Part shown: one piece after another, positions 8,032 through 17,754 of the stretch
Position numbering within the stretch: position 1 is the stretch's first letter
Layout of the letters: every line of letters begins with the position of its first letter
Origin: Candidatus Omnitrophota bacterium
Lineage (GTDB): Bacteria > Omnitrophota > Gorgyraeia > JABMRG01
Direction of reading: 5' to 3'
Length of the DNA stretch: 35,802 nucleotides
Assembly (NCBI GenBank): GCA_030593065.1
Contig: JAUVHV010000002.1
Span: 168,098 to 203,899 of the forward strand
Program-made: the position numbers and the translations under genes
The notes under the pieces: model-generated
Database searches by the model: none
Seen by the model: only the letters and a program-made list of their open reading frames with translations
What the model was told of the DNA's origin: nothing

Positions 8032-8910
8032 CTACATTAAACCGTATTTTCTTAACGCCTGCCTCAACTTTTCTTTATTTACTTCTGAGATATTACACAT
8101 TGGTAATCTCATATCCGGCTCTATCATACCCATCATAGCCATGGCAGTCTTTACGGGTATAGGGTTTGTCTCTATAAACATAGCCTTAACAAGCGGAAGC
8201 ATCTTATAATACAGGCCTCTTGCTTTTTCAATATTGCCATTCATATAAGCACTTACCATATCAGAGACATCCTTTGGTACAATATTCGCAACTACAGATA
8301 TCACGCCGCATCCGCCAATAGCAAGGACAGGAAGCGTAAGTGAATCGTCTCCTGATATAAGATCAAAATCAGCATCGCACATATTCCTTATCTCAGCCAT
8401 CTGATTTAGGTTACCGCTTGCCTCTTTGACTGCTACCACATTCTTTAAAGTAGATAACCGCTGCATGGTTTCAGGCGTTATGTTTGTTCCTGTACGCGAG
8501 GCTATGTTATAGGCAATAAGCGGGATATCTACTGAATCAGAAAGCGCTTTAAAATGGCGGTATATCCCTTCCTGAGTAGGCTTATTATAATATGGGGTGA
8601 TTATCAAAGCCCCATCCGCGCCGGCCTCTTTGGCATGCCTTGTAAGTTCTATAGCTTCGCTTGTATTATTAGACCCTGTACCTGCCATTACTTTAGCTTT
8701 ACCTTTGGCTGTTTTTATCACGATATCTATTACTTTCTCATGCTCATCTATCGATAAAGTGGCTGATTCTCCTGTTGTACCGCATGGCACAATAACAAAT
8801 GTATTATTACTTATTTGAAAATCCACAAGATCCTTAAGCTTTACTTCATCTAACTTTGTACCATTATTTTTAAACGGAGTTACTATAGCTACCATTGAAC
8901 CTTTAAACAT
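8032..8910 (-). CDS. dapA: 4-hydroxy-tetrahydrodipicolinate synthase
   Basis: DapA condenses pyruvate and aspartate semialdehyde, the first committed lysine step. The 292-residue TIM barrel shows PCGTTGESATLS at 42-53, ITPYYNKPTQEGIYRHF at 104-120, the AYNIASRTGTN block at 133-143 with catalytic Tyr134, VAVKEASGN at 159-167 with Schiff-base Lys162, and SGDDSLTLP. All catalytic residues of the family appear present. It starts at ATG 8910, with dapF ending 20 bases upstream and dapB following after 17 bases. Its substrate is made by asd, which is in a separate operon of this window. Confidence 0.97.
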   Translation of the reverse strand: MFKGSMVAIVTPFKNNGTKLDEVKLKDLVDFQISNNTFVIVPCGTTGESATLSIDEHEKVIDIVIKTAKGKAKVMAGTGSNNTSEAIELTRHAKEAGADGALIITPYYNKPTQEGIYRHFKALSDSVDIPLIAYNIASRTGTNITPETMQRLSTLKNVVAVKEASGNLNQMAEIRNMCDADFDLISGDDSLTLPVLAIGGCGVISVVANIVPKDVSDMVSAYMNGNIEKARGLYYKMLPLVKAMFIETNPIPVKTAMAMMGMIEPDMRLPMCNISEVNKEKLRQALRKYGLM

Positions 8911-8930
8911 AATACACTCCTTTAGGTTTA

Positions 8931-9737
8931 TTAAACTTTTATCTGCCCCTTAAAGACTTCTTTTGCCCCGCCCTCAAGAAAGAGATTACTAATAATATGA
9001 TTTTTTAATGTAAAATATATTTTTAAGCTTCCCCCCCTGGTACAGACCGTTATAGGGGGCTTTAACCCCTTAACAATGCCTGATATAACAGCTGACGCAA
9101 CAGAACCTGTGCCACAGGCTAATGTTTCATCTTCAACGCCTCTTTCATAGGTTCTTATCGAAATAGATGCTTTGCTTTTTACATATACAATATTTACATT
9201 TGTTCCTTCAGGCATAAATAATTTATGATACCTTACAGCCTTACCGAAAGATCTGAGATCTACATAATCTAAATCCTTCACAAAGCAGACCACATGGGGT
9301 ACGCCTGTATTAATATAGTGAAGCTTATAACGTTTATTTTTCAGTTTCAGGCCTACCCGTAATTTTATATCTTTAGGTTCAGTCATCTTTATCTTTATAT
9401 TTACATTACCTGCTTTAGCGCTTAATAGGCCCGCTTTTGTATCTATCTTCATCGAATATGGAGCTATCTTATTAAGCTTAGCGTATAAAGCTATACAGCG
9501 TGACCCATTACCGCACATCTCAGGCTCTGAACCATCAGGATTAAAAATACGCATCTTAAAATCCGCGATTTTGGATTTTTCCACAAGCAAGAGCCCATCC
9601 GCGCCAATACCAAGCTTCCTGTCACATAGCCGGCGGGCAAGATTCGATATTCGGTTACCTATTATCTGTTTTCGATTATCGAGTACCACAAAGTCATTGC
9701 CTGTCGCAATCATTTTGCTGAAATCTATAACCCTCAT
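8931..9737 (-). CDS. dapF: Diaminopimelate epimerase
   Basis: DapF interconverts LL- and meso-diaminopimelate without a cofactor, using two cysteines. The 268-residue protein has ATGNDFVVLDNR at 11-22, IGADGLLLV at 44-52, the first catalytic block NPDGSEPEMCGNGSRC at 66-81 (Cys75), NTGVPHVVCFV, and the second block ERGVEDETLACGTGSVASA at 198-216 (Cys208). Both catalytic cysteines are present. It lies between lysA (10-base gap) and dapA. The meso product can feed both peptidoglycan and LysA. Confidence 0.97.
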   Translation of the reverse strand: MRVIDFSKMIATGNDFVVLDNRKQIIGNRISNLARRLCDRKLGIGADGLLLVEKSKIADFKMRIFNPDGSEPEMCGNGSRCIALYAKLNKIAPYSMKIDTKAGLLSAKAGNVNIKIKMTEPKDIKLRVGLKLKNKRYKLHYINTGVPHVVCFVKDLDYVDLRSFGKAVRYHKLFMPEGTNVNIVYVKSKASISIRTYERGVEDETLACGTGSVASAVISGIVKGLKPPITVCTRGGSLKIYFTLKNHIISNLFLEGGAKEVFKGQIKV

Positions 9738-9747
9738 AACTTTACCT

Positions 9748-11013
9748 TTACCTTAGTAGTACCTTCGGTATAACTTCGCCTCTTATAAGATCCTGGCAGC
9801 TCTCCCTTTTTCGTATAATATAGTACTTCCCGTTTATGACCATAACTTCCGCTACGCGTGGGCGGGCATTGTAGTTACTCGACATAGAAAATCCGTAAGC
9901 ACCGGCGCTCATAACAGCTAAGAAATCACCTTCCCTTGCTATAGCAAGCTCTCTATCTTTGGCAAGAAAATCTCCGCTTTCGCATATCGGCCCTACAACA
10001 TCAAATTTCCTCTTCTCTGTTTTAGAGGAACCCCGAATAACAGGGAGTATTTTATGAAAAGCTCCATAAAGGCTTGGACGCATAATATCATTCATTCCGG
10101 CATCTACTATCATGAAACTTTTGCTTAGAGATTTTTTCACATGCAATACCCTTGTAACCAATATACCACTATTGCCTGATATAAACCTGCCCGGTTCAAG
10201 TATCAATTTTACATTCAGTTTACTAAGCAGCGGCGTTACAGCCCTGGCAAAATCACTGGCTGTCTGCGGTTTTTCATTATTATAGATAATTCCAAGCCCG
10301 CCGCCAATATTAAGATAATCGATTCTGTTCCCTGCTTTACGTATGGCCCTTATCAGAGGCGTGATTTTTCTTATGGCTTTTAGAAATGGGTAAGCCTGGG
10401 TAATCTGTGACCCTATATGAATATGTATACCAATTATATCTATGTATTTAAATTTGGCATTCTCATTAAATATACGCAGGGTAGTATCTTCATCTATACC
10501 AAATTTGTCATTCCTTGTGCCGGTTGTAATGTATCTATGGGTTTTTGCCTTGACACCGGGGTTTACTCTTATCGCAATCGTTGCCCTTTTCCCCATATGC
10601 GCGCATAATTTATCTATTAATACAAGCTCTGGTATGGACTCTACATTGAAAAAGAGTATACCTGCTTTAAGCGCGTTACTGATCTCAACAGCAGTCTTGC
10701 CGACACTTGCATAGACAATTTTTTTTGGGTTGGCACCTATCCTTTTCGCCTTAAAGAGCTCGCCGCCTGAAACTATATCAAGTCCGGCACCGGCTTTAAG
10801 CAGCGCCCTGCACACAGAAAGATTAGAGTTAGATTTCATAGAAAAACAGATAATAGGATTTAAGCTCTTAAACGCCTCTTTTATCTTTCTGTAATGGCTT
10901 ATAAGCGTCTTATAGCTATACAGATAGAGCGGAGTACCTACCTCCTTAGCTATCTTTTCTATACTCACTGATTCACAATACAACCTGCTATTCTTATATT
11001 TGAAATGATGCAT
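9748..11013 (-). CDS. lysA: Diaminopimelate decarboxylase
   Basis: LysA decarboxylates meso-diaminopimelate to lysine with PLP. The 421-residue protein has the fold III PLP-barrel lysine at Lys60 in the CFSMKSNSN motif, GAGLDIVSGGEL, HIHIGSQI, LNIGGGLGI, EPGRFISGNSG, the dimer-interface CESGDFLA, and GAYGFSMSSNYNARPRVAEV, which is typical of DapDC rather than ornithine decarboxylases. It sits between argH (5-base gap) and dapF, so the arginine genes run straight into the lysine genes without a visible boundary. Confidence 0.96.
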   Translation of the reverse strand: MHHFKYKNSRLYCESVSIEKIAKEVGTPLYLYSYKTLISHYRKIKEAFKSLNPIICFSMKSNSNLSVCRALLKAGAGLDIVSGGELFKAKRIGANPKKIVYASVGKTAVEISNALKAGILFFNVESIPELVLIDKLCAHMGKRATIAIRVNPGVKAKTHRYITTGTRNDKFGIDEDTTLRIFNENAKFKYIDIIGIHIHIGSQITQAYPFLKAIRKITPLIRAIRKAGNRIDYLNIGGGLGIIYNNEKPQTASDFARAVTPLLSKLNVKLILEPGRFISGNSGILVTRVLHVKKSLSKSFMIVDAGMNDIMRPSLYGAFHKILPVIRGSSKTEKRKFDVVGPICESGDFLAKDRELAIAREGDFLAVMSAGAYGFSMSSNYNARPRVAEVMVINGKYYIIRKRESCQDLIRGEVIPKVLLR

Positions 11014-11018
11014 TCTAT

Positions 11019-12401
11019 TTAATCCTTAAGCCTCTTTACCCACTTGTTAATCTGTTGCCTCACGAAAATAGGGTTTGTGCTTCCTGTAGAGCTTTTCTTT
11101 ACTACAGATCTCTTTGCGTCAAGCTCCTTATAAAAACTCTCGTCAAACTTACTTGTAAATCTCTTAAGCTTATCTATCGGTAATGCCGATATCTTTAATC
11201 GATTATCAGCGCAATATGTAATAATCTTTCCCGTAATAGTATGCGCTCTTGCAAATGCCAACCCTTTCCTAACAAGATAATCTGCTATATCAAGCGCAAA
11301 GAGAGATTCATCATCTTCAAACACCTTTAACATATTATTCTTATTTATCATTATACTCTTAACAAGGCCTGACATTATTGTAAGGACCTTTTCTGTCATA
11401 TCAACAGAATCAAAGAACTCTTCCTTATCAAGCTGCATATCCCTGTTATACGAAAGTGGTAAACCTTTCATCATAATCATAATCGAGTTTAAATTTGCGT
11501 ATGCTCTCGCGCTTGTTCCCCTTATAAGCTCCAGGGCATCCGGATTTTTTTTCTGGGGCATTATAGATGAACCCGTGCAATAGGCCTCCCCTATTTCTAT
11601 TATATTAAACTCGGGCGTTGAAAAGAGTATCATCTCTTCGCAAAACCTTGAAAGGTGCATAAAAAGTATTGCTATAGCAGATAATATATCTATAACAAAA
11701 TCCCTGTCGCTAACCGCGTCTATGCTATTTTGACTTACTTTTTTAAAGCCTAAGAGCTTTGCCACATATTCTCTATCTATGACAAACGAGGTACCTGCCA
11801 TGGCACATGCGCCAAGCGGCATCTCATCGCATCTTTCCCTTGCCTGGAATAGCCTCTTACTATCCCTTTCAAACATCTCAACATACGCTAACAGTTGATG
11901 TGACAATAATATAGGCACAGCATGCCGGGTATGAGTAAGGCCCGGTATAATAACATCTATATTCTTCTTTGAAACATTTACCAGCGCGGACTGAAGCTTT
12001 TTTATAAGGCCTGTCAGGACAGAGATTTTATCCTTTGCGTACATTCTTAGGTCAAGTACAACCTGGTCATTTCTGGACCTTGCTGTATGAAGATAATCCG
12101 CAGCATCTCCTATCTTTTTCTTAAGAGCTATATAGATAGCGCTATGAATATCCTCTGCTGATAAGTCTATCTTGAAAGAATTATTTTCTAAATCCTTTAA
12201 CATCTTCGCGAGGTTGCTGGTAATCAATTGAGCAGCTCTTACAGGTATGATCCCGGTTTTTCCAAGCATCTTTGCATGCGCTATACTACCCTTTATGTCA
12301 TAGGAAGCCAGCACCTTATCATAATGTATAGAGCTCTGAAATTTCCAAAATAGAAGATCCTGATCCTGTTTAAACCTTCCGCCCCACATTTTATTTGTCA
12401 T
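11019..12401 (-). CDS. argH: Argininosuccinate lyase
   Basis: ArgH splits argininosuccinate into arginine and fumarate, the last arginine step. The 460-residue protein of the fumarase/aspartase superfamily begins MWGGRF at residues 5-10 and shows AEDIHSAI near 82-89, HTARSRNDQV at 105-114, a THTRHAVP block near 157-164, and the superfamily signature GSSIMPQKKNPD at 277-288. Length is normal. I kept the first ATG at 12401 because GAGGTG stands six bases upstream. It follows argG after 21 bases. Confidence 0.97.
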   Translation of the reverse strand: MTNKMWGGRFKQDQDLLFWKFQSSIHYDKVLASYDIKGSIAHAKMLGKTGIIPVRAAQLITSNLAKMLKDLENNSFKIDLSAEDIHSAIYIALKKKIGDAADYLHTARSRNDQVVLDLRMYAKDKISVLTGLIKKLQSALVNVSKKNIDVIIPGLTHTRHAVPILLSHQLLAYVEMFERDSKRLFQARERCDEMPLGACAMAGTSFVIDREYVAKLLGFKKVSQNSIDAVSDRDFVIDILSAIAILFMHLSRFCEEMILFSTPEFNIIEIGEAYCTGSSIMPQKKNPDALELIRGTSARAYANLNSIMIMMKGLPLSYNRDMQLDKEEFFDSVDMTEKVLTIMSGLVKSIMINKNNMLKVFEDDESLFALDIADYLVRKGLAFARAHTITGKIITYCADNRLKISALPIDKLKRFTSKFDESFYKELDAKRSVVKKSSTGSTNPIFVRQQINKWVKRLKD

Positions 12402-12422
12402 TATAGCACCTCGGTTTATGGT

Positions 12423-13595
12423 TTACCTTTTTTTATAAGGAAGGCCCCAAATTTTTATAAAACCTTCAGCTGCTGTATGATCAAAGCTATCCTCTTGGGA
12501 GTATGTTGCTAATTTCTCATTGTAAAGAGAAAACTTTGATCTTCTTCCTACCACAGCGCAGGTACCTTTATATAGCTTAAGCCTTACGCTGCCGGTGACA
12601 ACCTTTTGAGTATTTTCGATAAATTTATCAAGTGATTCTCTTAGCCTGCCATACCAGAGCCCATTATATATAATCTCAGCATATTTTGAAGATATCATAT
12701 CCTTAAAATGGAGGACTTCCTTCTCCAGTACCAATGCCTCAAGTTCTTTATGCGCAGTGTGCAGGATAGACGCCGCTGGCGCCTCATAAATCTCTCTTGA
12801 TTTTATGCCAACAAGCCTATTCTCGACCATATCGCTCCTGCCTACACCATGTAACCCGCCCATGGCATTAAGCTTGTTAATAAGTTCCGTAGGAGTAAAT
12901 CTTTTACCATTTAAACCATGCGGCTCTCCTTTTTCAAAATCGATAGTTATATAAACAGGTTTCTTAGGCGCCTTTTGAGGATCAGTTGAAATCTGGTACG
13001 CATCTTCAGGCGGCTCTGTATTCGGATTTTCAAGCACACCGCATTCTATGCTTATTCCCCATAGATTCTCATCAAAACTATATGGGTTCTTTTTTGTTGC
13101 TGTAACCGGTATCTTATGAGTCTTTGCGTACCTTATCTGCGCTTCTCTTGACGCAAAATCCCACACCCTTACAGGAGCAATAACTTTTAAGCCCTTTGCT
13201 AACGCGGAAAGTGAAACCTCTATCCTTACCTGGTCATTGCCCTTACCTGTACAGCCGTGGCCTACGAATTTTGCCTTCTCTTTCCTCGCCACCTCTACCA
13301 GTACCTTTGCTATTAATGGCCTTGAAAGCGCGGTTGCTAAGAAATACTTATCCTCATATACAGCATTTGCCTTCAGCGCGGGAAGAATAAAATCATTAAC
13401 AAACTCACCCTTAGCGTCAACAACATATACATTTGACGCTCCTATCTTTCTGGCTTTTTTCTTAGCTTTTTGAAAATCCCCTTTTTGGCCAACATCTACA
13501 AGGCAAGCTATAACATCAAAGCCTCTCTCCTTAAGCCATCTTATCGCGACAGAGGTATCAAGCCCTCCTGAATATGCTAATACTATCTTCTTCAT
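12423..13595 (-). CDS. argG: Argininosuccinate synthase
   Basis: ArgG joins citrulline and aspartate with ATP to argininosuccinate. The 390-residue protein starts MKKIVLAYSGGLDTS, with the PP-loop motif at residues 8-15, and continues with GHGCTGKGNDQVR, NLWGISIECGVLENP, and GVGRSDMVENRLVGIKSREIYE. I placed the start at the ATG at 13595, preceded by ACAGGAGAAATT, which contains a good ribosome-binding site. The in-frame TTG at 13610 would place the ribosome-binding site inside the coding region. It begins 11 bases past the argF stop and uses aspartate, like several other enzymes of the operon. Confidence 0.97.
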   Translation of the reverse strand: MKKIVLAYSGGLDTSVAIRWLKERGFDVIACLVDVGQKGDFQKAKKKARKIGASNVYVVDAKGEFVNDFILPALKANAVYEDKYFLATALSRPLIAKVLVEVARKEKAKFVGHGCTGKGNDQVRIEVSLSALAKGLKVIAPVRVWDFASREAQIRYAKTHKIPVTATKKNPYSFDENLWGISIECGVLENPNTEPPEDAYQISTDPQKAPKKPVYITIDFEKGEPHGLNGKRFTPTELINKLNAMGGLHGVGRSDMVENRLVGIKSREIYEAPAASILHTAHKELEALVLEKEVLHFKDMISSKYAEIIYNGLWYGRLRESLDKFIENTQKVVTGSVRLKLYKGTCAVVGRRSKFSLYNEKLATYSQEDSFDHTAAEGFIKIWGLPYKKR

Positions 13596-13606
13596 AATTT
13601 CTCCTG

Positions 13607-14521
13607 TCAAGTTAATAACTTGAGTAGTATCGCTTTTTGAATATGGAGCCTGTTCTCTGCCTGGTCAAATACTATTGAATGTGGCCCGTCTATTACCTCA
13701 TCTGTTACCTCTTCACCCCTGTGGGCAGGCAAACAATGCATTACAACAGACTCAGGCTTTGCCTTGGCAAGAAGCTCTGAATCGAGTTTAAAATTATGGA
13801 AATCCTTTAATCTCTTTTTTCTGTCAGGTTCCTGGCCCATCGATATCCAGACATCTGTGTATAATACATCAGCACCGGCTGCTGCCTCATCTTTGTCGGA
13901 AACCTCTTCTACCGTTGAACCGGCATCTTTTGCAAGCTCTTTTGCCTGGATAAGGATATCCTTATCCGGTTCGTAACCTGCAGGCGTTGCTATTCTGATA
14001 TTTATGCCTGTTTTTGAAGCGGCATATAAAAGTGAATGTACAACGTTATTTCCATCTCCGATAAACGCTAATGTAAGGCCCTTAAGCTTAGAGAATTTCT
14101 CTTTTATAGTAAATAGATCTGCCAACCCCTGGCACGGATGCAAGAGATCGCTTAAACCATTTATTACCGGCATAGTAGCGTTCTCAGCAAGGTCGAGTAC
14201 ATCCTGATGCAAAAAAGTCCTCGCGACAATAATATCAAGGTATCTTGATAGTGTGTGCGCAATATCCTTTGTTGTCTCCCTTACGCCAAGTTTTATATCA
14301 TCAGGCCCGAGATAAACAGTATGCCCGCCCAACTGATACATACCCACATCGAAAGAGACCCTTGTCCTGTTAGACGGTTTTTGAAATATAAGGCCTAAAG
14401 ATTTTCCCTTTAACTTTTCATAATAAAGGGATGGGTCTGATTTTAATGCTTGAGCAAGCTCAAGAATCTTATCAATCTCATCTATTGAAAGGTCTTTTAT
14501 TGATATAAGATCTTTTTTCAT
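13607..14521 (-). CDS. argF: Ornithine carbamoyltransferase
   Basis: ArgF makes citrulline from ornithine and carbamoyl phosphate. The 304-residue protein has the carbamoyl-phosphate loop KPSNRTRVSF at 48-57, a variant of the common STRTR loop, then GDGNNVVHSL in the ornithine domain, HPCQGLADLFT, and the ornithine-specific HCLPAHRGEEV near the C-terminus. That last motif distinguishes it from aspartate carbamoyltransferase. It overlaps argD by four bases. Confidence 0.96.
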   Translation of the reverse strand: MKKDLISIKDLSIDEIDKILELAQALKSDPSLYYEKLKGKSLGLIFQKPSNRTRVSFDVGMYQLGGHTVYLGPDDIKLGVRETTKDIAHTLSRYLDIIVARTFLHQDVLDLAENATMPVINGLSDLLHPCQGLADLFTIKEKFSKLKGLTLAFIGDGNNVVHSLLYAASKTGINIRIATPAGYEPDKDILIQAKELAKDAGSTVEEVSDKDEAAAGADVLYTDVWISMGQEPDRKKRLKDFHNFKLDSELLAKAKPESVVMHCLPAHRGEEVTDEVIDGPHSIVFDQAENRLHIQKAILLKLLT

Positions 14522-15702
14522 TTCGCGATTACCTCAGATAGTATTTTTATAGCCTTATTTATCTCGCCTTTTTTAACAGTAATAGACGGCATAATTCTTA
14601 AGATATTACCTTGTGTACAGTTAATAAGCAATTTTTTATTAAAACACTCATCCACTATCTCCTTGCCATCTACATTAAGTTCAACGCCTATCATAAGCGC
14701 TTTATGCTTTATATTATTTATAATTTTAGGGTATCTCCTCTTAAGCCTGCTAAGCTGCTTAAAGAGATAATCGCCCATCCTGCTTGCATTATCAAGTAGG
14801 TTCTCTTTTTCAATCGCGTCAAGCACCGCGTTTGCCGCGGCAGTTACTATAGGGTTTCCCCCAAATGTAGAAGCGTGCATTCCGGGTTTCAAGAAGTCAA
14901 CAAATTTATCAGCTACCACCATAGCGCCGATAGGAAGGCCTCCTCCTAAGCTTTTTGCGAGAGTCATCGCATCGGGCAGAATGCTGTAGTGCTGATACGC
15001 GAAGAGCTTACCGGATCTACCCATGCCGCTCTGGACCTCATCAAAAATAAGCAGGATATTCTTCGCGTTACAGAGCGCTCTTAACTCTTTCATATAATCC
15101 TCACCGGCAATATTTATCCCACCCTCGCCCTGGATAGGCTCTATCATAACCGCAACCGTAATATCATCAACCGCTTCCTTGATTGCGTTAATATCATTAA
15201 ACGGAACATGAACAAATCCTTCCGGCAATGGGGCAAAGCCTCTCTTTATCTTCTCCTGGCCTGTCGCGGCAATGGTCGCTAAAGTTCTTCCATGGAAAGA
15301 TCTCTCCATTGTTATTATCTTATATCTTCCCTCCTTGGCGCCATAAGCACGCGCGAGTTTTATAGCTGCTTCGTTTGCTTCCGCGCCGCTGTTACAGAAA
15401 AAAACTCTGCCGCCAAAGGAGTTTTTTGAAAGCCTTTCGGCAAGCTGTGCCTGCGGCTTACTGTAATAATTATTCGATACATGGATAATATCTCTTAGCT
15501 GCCTGCTGACAGCGTTTACTACCCTTTTATGACAATGTCCCAATCCGCTTACAGCCCACCCCGGGAAAAAATCCAGATACTTTTTCCCTTCTTCATCCCA
15601 TAAATACGAACCCTTGCCTTTTACAAAAACTATCGGAGTCCTTGTATAGGTATTCAATACATACGTATTGCAAAGATTTATTATCTCCTGCGTGTTTCCC
15701 AT
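14518..15702 (-). CDS. argD: Acetylornithine aminotransferase
   Basis: ArgD transaminates N-acetylglutamate semialdehyde to N-acetylornithine with PLP. The 394-residue class III aminotransferase shows GKGSYLWDEEGKKYLDF, NSGAEANEAAIKLAR, RSFHGRT, EPIQGEGG, IFDEVQSGMGRSG, and the PLP lysine in LAKSLGGGLPIGAM, followed by ASTFGGNP. It is in the classic order argCJBDF. In organisms with DapL the enzyme is not needed as a succinyl-DAP aminotransferase, so an arginine role is the simplest reading. argB stops eight bases upstream of its start. Confidence 0.95.
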   Translation of the reverse strand: MGNTQEIINLCNTYVLNTYTRTPIVFVKGKGSYLWDEEGKKYLDFFPGWAVSGLGHCHKRVVNAVSRQLRDIIHVSNNYYSKPQAQLAERLSKNSFGGRVFFCNSGAEANEAAIKLARAYGAKEGRYKIITMERSFHGRTLATIAATGQEKIKRGFAPLPEGFVHVPFNDINAIKEAVDDITVAVMIEPIQGEGGINIAGEDYMKELRALCNAKNILLIFDEVQSGMGRSGKLFAYQHYSILPDAMTLAKSLGGGLPIGAMVVADKFVDFLKPGMHASTFGGNPIVTAAANAVLDAIEKENLLDNASRMGDYLFKQLSRLKRRYPKIINNIKHKALMIGVELNVDGKEIVDECFNKKLLINCTQGNILRIMPSITVKKGEINKAIKILSEVIAK

Positions 15703-15709
15703 AATTAAT

Positions 15710-16549
15710 CTACCTCACAATCTCAGTTCCGATACCTTCGTTAGTAAATACCTCTAATAAAAGTGAGTGGGGGATCTTTCCACTTATTATATGGGCCTTT
15801 TTTACACCTTTATCCAGTGCCTGTATGCCCGCTTTTACCTTTGGTATCATACCACCTTCTATAACTTGTCTTTTAATAAGTTTAAGCGCTTCTTCTTCAC
15901 ATATATGAGAAATAAGGCTGCCTTCATCATCCTTATCTTTCATAACACCTTTTACATTTGTCAATAATATCAATTTTTCAGCCAAAAGCGCTGACGCGAT
16001 CTCTGCTGCCGCGACATCAGCGTTTATATTATAAGGCATATTATCACTGCCATAACCTACAGGCGATACAACAGGAATAACTTTTTTTGATAAAAGATCA
16101 TCTATATGACCGGTAACTATTGAATCAATATCCCCTAAAAAATTCTCAGAAATAGTATCCGATTTTTTCTTTGCCTTGATTGTAGGGCTCTTACTGCTTA
16201 CTATCTGCTCTGCTAAAACCCCTCTTGAGCTTATCTGTTCAACAAAATTTTTATTAACAGATGTAAGCGCGTCATCTACTATTTCCGCTGTCTCTCTATC
16301 AGTAATCCTTAAGCCATCAACAAATCTGGGCTCTTTGCCTCTCTGCTGCATCAATCTGCTTATCGCGCCGCCGCCGCCGTGAACAAAGACTATCTTTATC
16401 CCATTATTATGAAAACATACTATATCATCAAGAACGGAATCCGAGAGCATTTTATCATCCAGCATACTCCCCCCGTACTTTATAACGAATATCTTTCCTT
16501 TAAACTGCTCTATATATTTTGACGAGTCTTTTAGTATCTGTTCTCTCAT
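15710..16549 (-). CDS. argB: Acetylglutamate kinase
   Basis: ArgB phosphorylates N-acetylglutamate, usually the feedback-controlled step. The 279-residue amino-acid kinase has the lysine motif FVIKYGGSMLDD at 22-33, FVHGGGGAISRLM near 55-67, the RFVDGLRITDRET substrate block, VSPVGYG, NINADVAAAEIASAL and LTNVKGVM. An N-terminal helix of about 20 residues precedes the kinase core, a feature seen in arginine-sensitive hexameric ArgB; whether this one is inhibited by arginine cannot be told from sequence. It follows argJ after 17 bases. Confidence 0.96.
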   Translation of the reverse strand: MREQILKDSSKYIEQFKGKIFVIKYGGSMLDDKMLSDSVLDDIVCFHNNGIKIVFVHGGGGAISRLMQQRGKEPRFVDGLRITDRETAEIVDDALTSVNKNFVEQISSRGVLAEQIVSSKSPTIKAKKKSDTISENFLGDIDSIVTGHIDDLLSKKVIPVVSPVGYGSDNMPYNINADVAAAEIASALLAEKLILLTNVKGVMKDKDDEGSLISHICEEEALKLIKRQVIEGGMIPKVKAGIQALDKGVKKAHIISGKIPHSLLLEVFTNEGIGTEIVR

Positions 16550-16566
16550 TATATTCAGTGTTATTT

Positions 16567-17754
16567 TTAGCTATAGGCGGCGTTGATCTTCACGTATTCA
16601 GGGCTGAGATCAGATGTAAAAATCACTGTTTGAGCCATGCCTGAATTTAAACAGACCCTGATTTTTATATTCTTGCCTCTAAAAATGTTTCTCGGCAACT
16701 TGTCAGAAACAGCAACACCCTTATCCAGGGCTTTTCTTCCATTAAGATATATATCTACTTTTGCGGGATTTATAGGCCTACTTACTGCCCCGCACGCGGC
16801 AGCTATCCTTCCAAAATTCGGATTATCCCCATAACACATGGTTTTGAAGAGAGGGGAATTTGCTATCTTTAAGCCTACCTCCCTGGCTTGAGAAAAGTCT
16901 TTAGCGCCAATTACCTCTATCTTTATAAACTTTGTGGCGCCTTCTCCGTCTTTTACTACCATCTTCGCAAGGTCAAGGCACAGAGCTTTAAGCGCCTCTA
17001 CAAATTTCATATAAGCCCAGTTGGATTCAGATATATCCACTCCTGATAAACCATTTGCCAGAACAATAATCGCATCATTGGTACTCATATCCCCATCTAT
17101 GGTTATAGAATTAAAAGACTCGCCAGCCGCCTCTTTAAGAGCCTTCTTAAGCAGTCTTTTTTCTACCCTGGCATCTGTTGTAATAATAGCAAGCATTGTC
17201 GCCATATTCGGTTCTATCATGCCCGCGCCTTTTGTAATGCCTGCTAAGCTTATACTCTTTCTACCTATCTTTACACTATACGCGGCCTCTTTTAAAAATG
17301 TATCTGTTGTCATTATAGCGTTAGCTGCTTTTTTAGAATGCGCCCTGTGCAGCGAAGAGACAAGCAGCGGCAGGGATTTTTTAATCTTACTCATTGGAAG
17401 CCTCTTACCAATAATCCCTGTTGAACATACCAGAACCCCCTCCTTCCTGCACCCTATCAAAGAACCAAGCTTATCTGAAATCGCAATAGAATCGGCAATG
17501 CCGGCTTTACCGGTTAGGCAGTTCGCGTTGCCTGAATTTATAATAACAGCCCTATGGCTCTTCTTATCCAGATACTTCTTGCTCAATATTACAGGGGCTG
17601 CCTTAAAACTGTTTGATGTAAAGAGGCCAGCTGCTGCTGCCGGAACTTCAGATAATATAAGAGCGAGATCTAGATTCCTTTTTTTTATTCCGCAATGGAT
17701 GCCTGCCTGAAAAAAACCTTTAGGCAGCGTAATACCGCCTCTTATCCTTTTCAT
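16567..17754 (-). CDS. argJ: Glutamate N-acetyltransferase / ornithine acetyltransferase proenzyme
   Basis: ArgJ transfers the acetyl group from acetylornithine to glutamate, recycling acetyl groups. The 395-residue proenzyme has NSGNANCLTG at 73-82, CSTGIIGKRLP at 110-120, and the autocleavage region KGAGMIEPNMATML at 175-188, where cleavage is expected between Ala185 and Thr186 to expose the nucleophilic threonine. DGDMSTND follows. Some ArgJ enzymes also use acetyl-CoA; a separate acetyltransferase near 25 kb may prime the cycle here, so this one could be monofunctional. The gene abuts the argC stop with no gap. Confidence 0.96.
   Translation of the reverse strand: MKRIRGGITLPKGFFQAGIHCGIKKRNLDLALILSEVPAAAAGLFTSNSFKAAPVILSKKYLDKKSHRAVIINSGNANCLTGKAGIADSIAISDKLGSLIGCRKEGVLVCSTGIIGKRLPMSKIKKSLPLLVSSLHRAHSKKAANAIMTTDTFLKEAAYSVKIGRKSISLAGITKGAGMIEPNMATMLAIITTDARVEKRLLKKALKEAAGESFNSITIDGDMSTNDAIIVLANGLSGVDISESNWAYMKFVEALKALCLDLAKMVVKDGEGATKFIKIEVIGAKDFSQAREVGLKIANSPLFKTMCYGDNPNFGRIAAACGAVSRPINPAKVDIYLNGRKALDKGVAVSDKLPRNIFRGKNIKIRVCLNSGMAQTVIFTSDLSPEYVKINAAYS

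Noticed and set aside
17021-17710. 229-codon plus-strand open frame
   Set aside because: It lies entirely antisense to argJ, has no ribosome-binding site or recognisable domain, and is the kind of mirror frame expected opposite a real gene.
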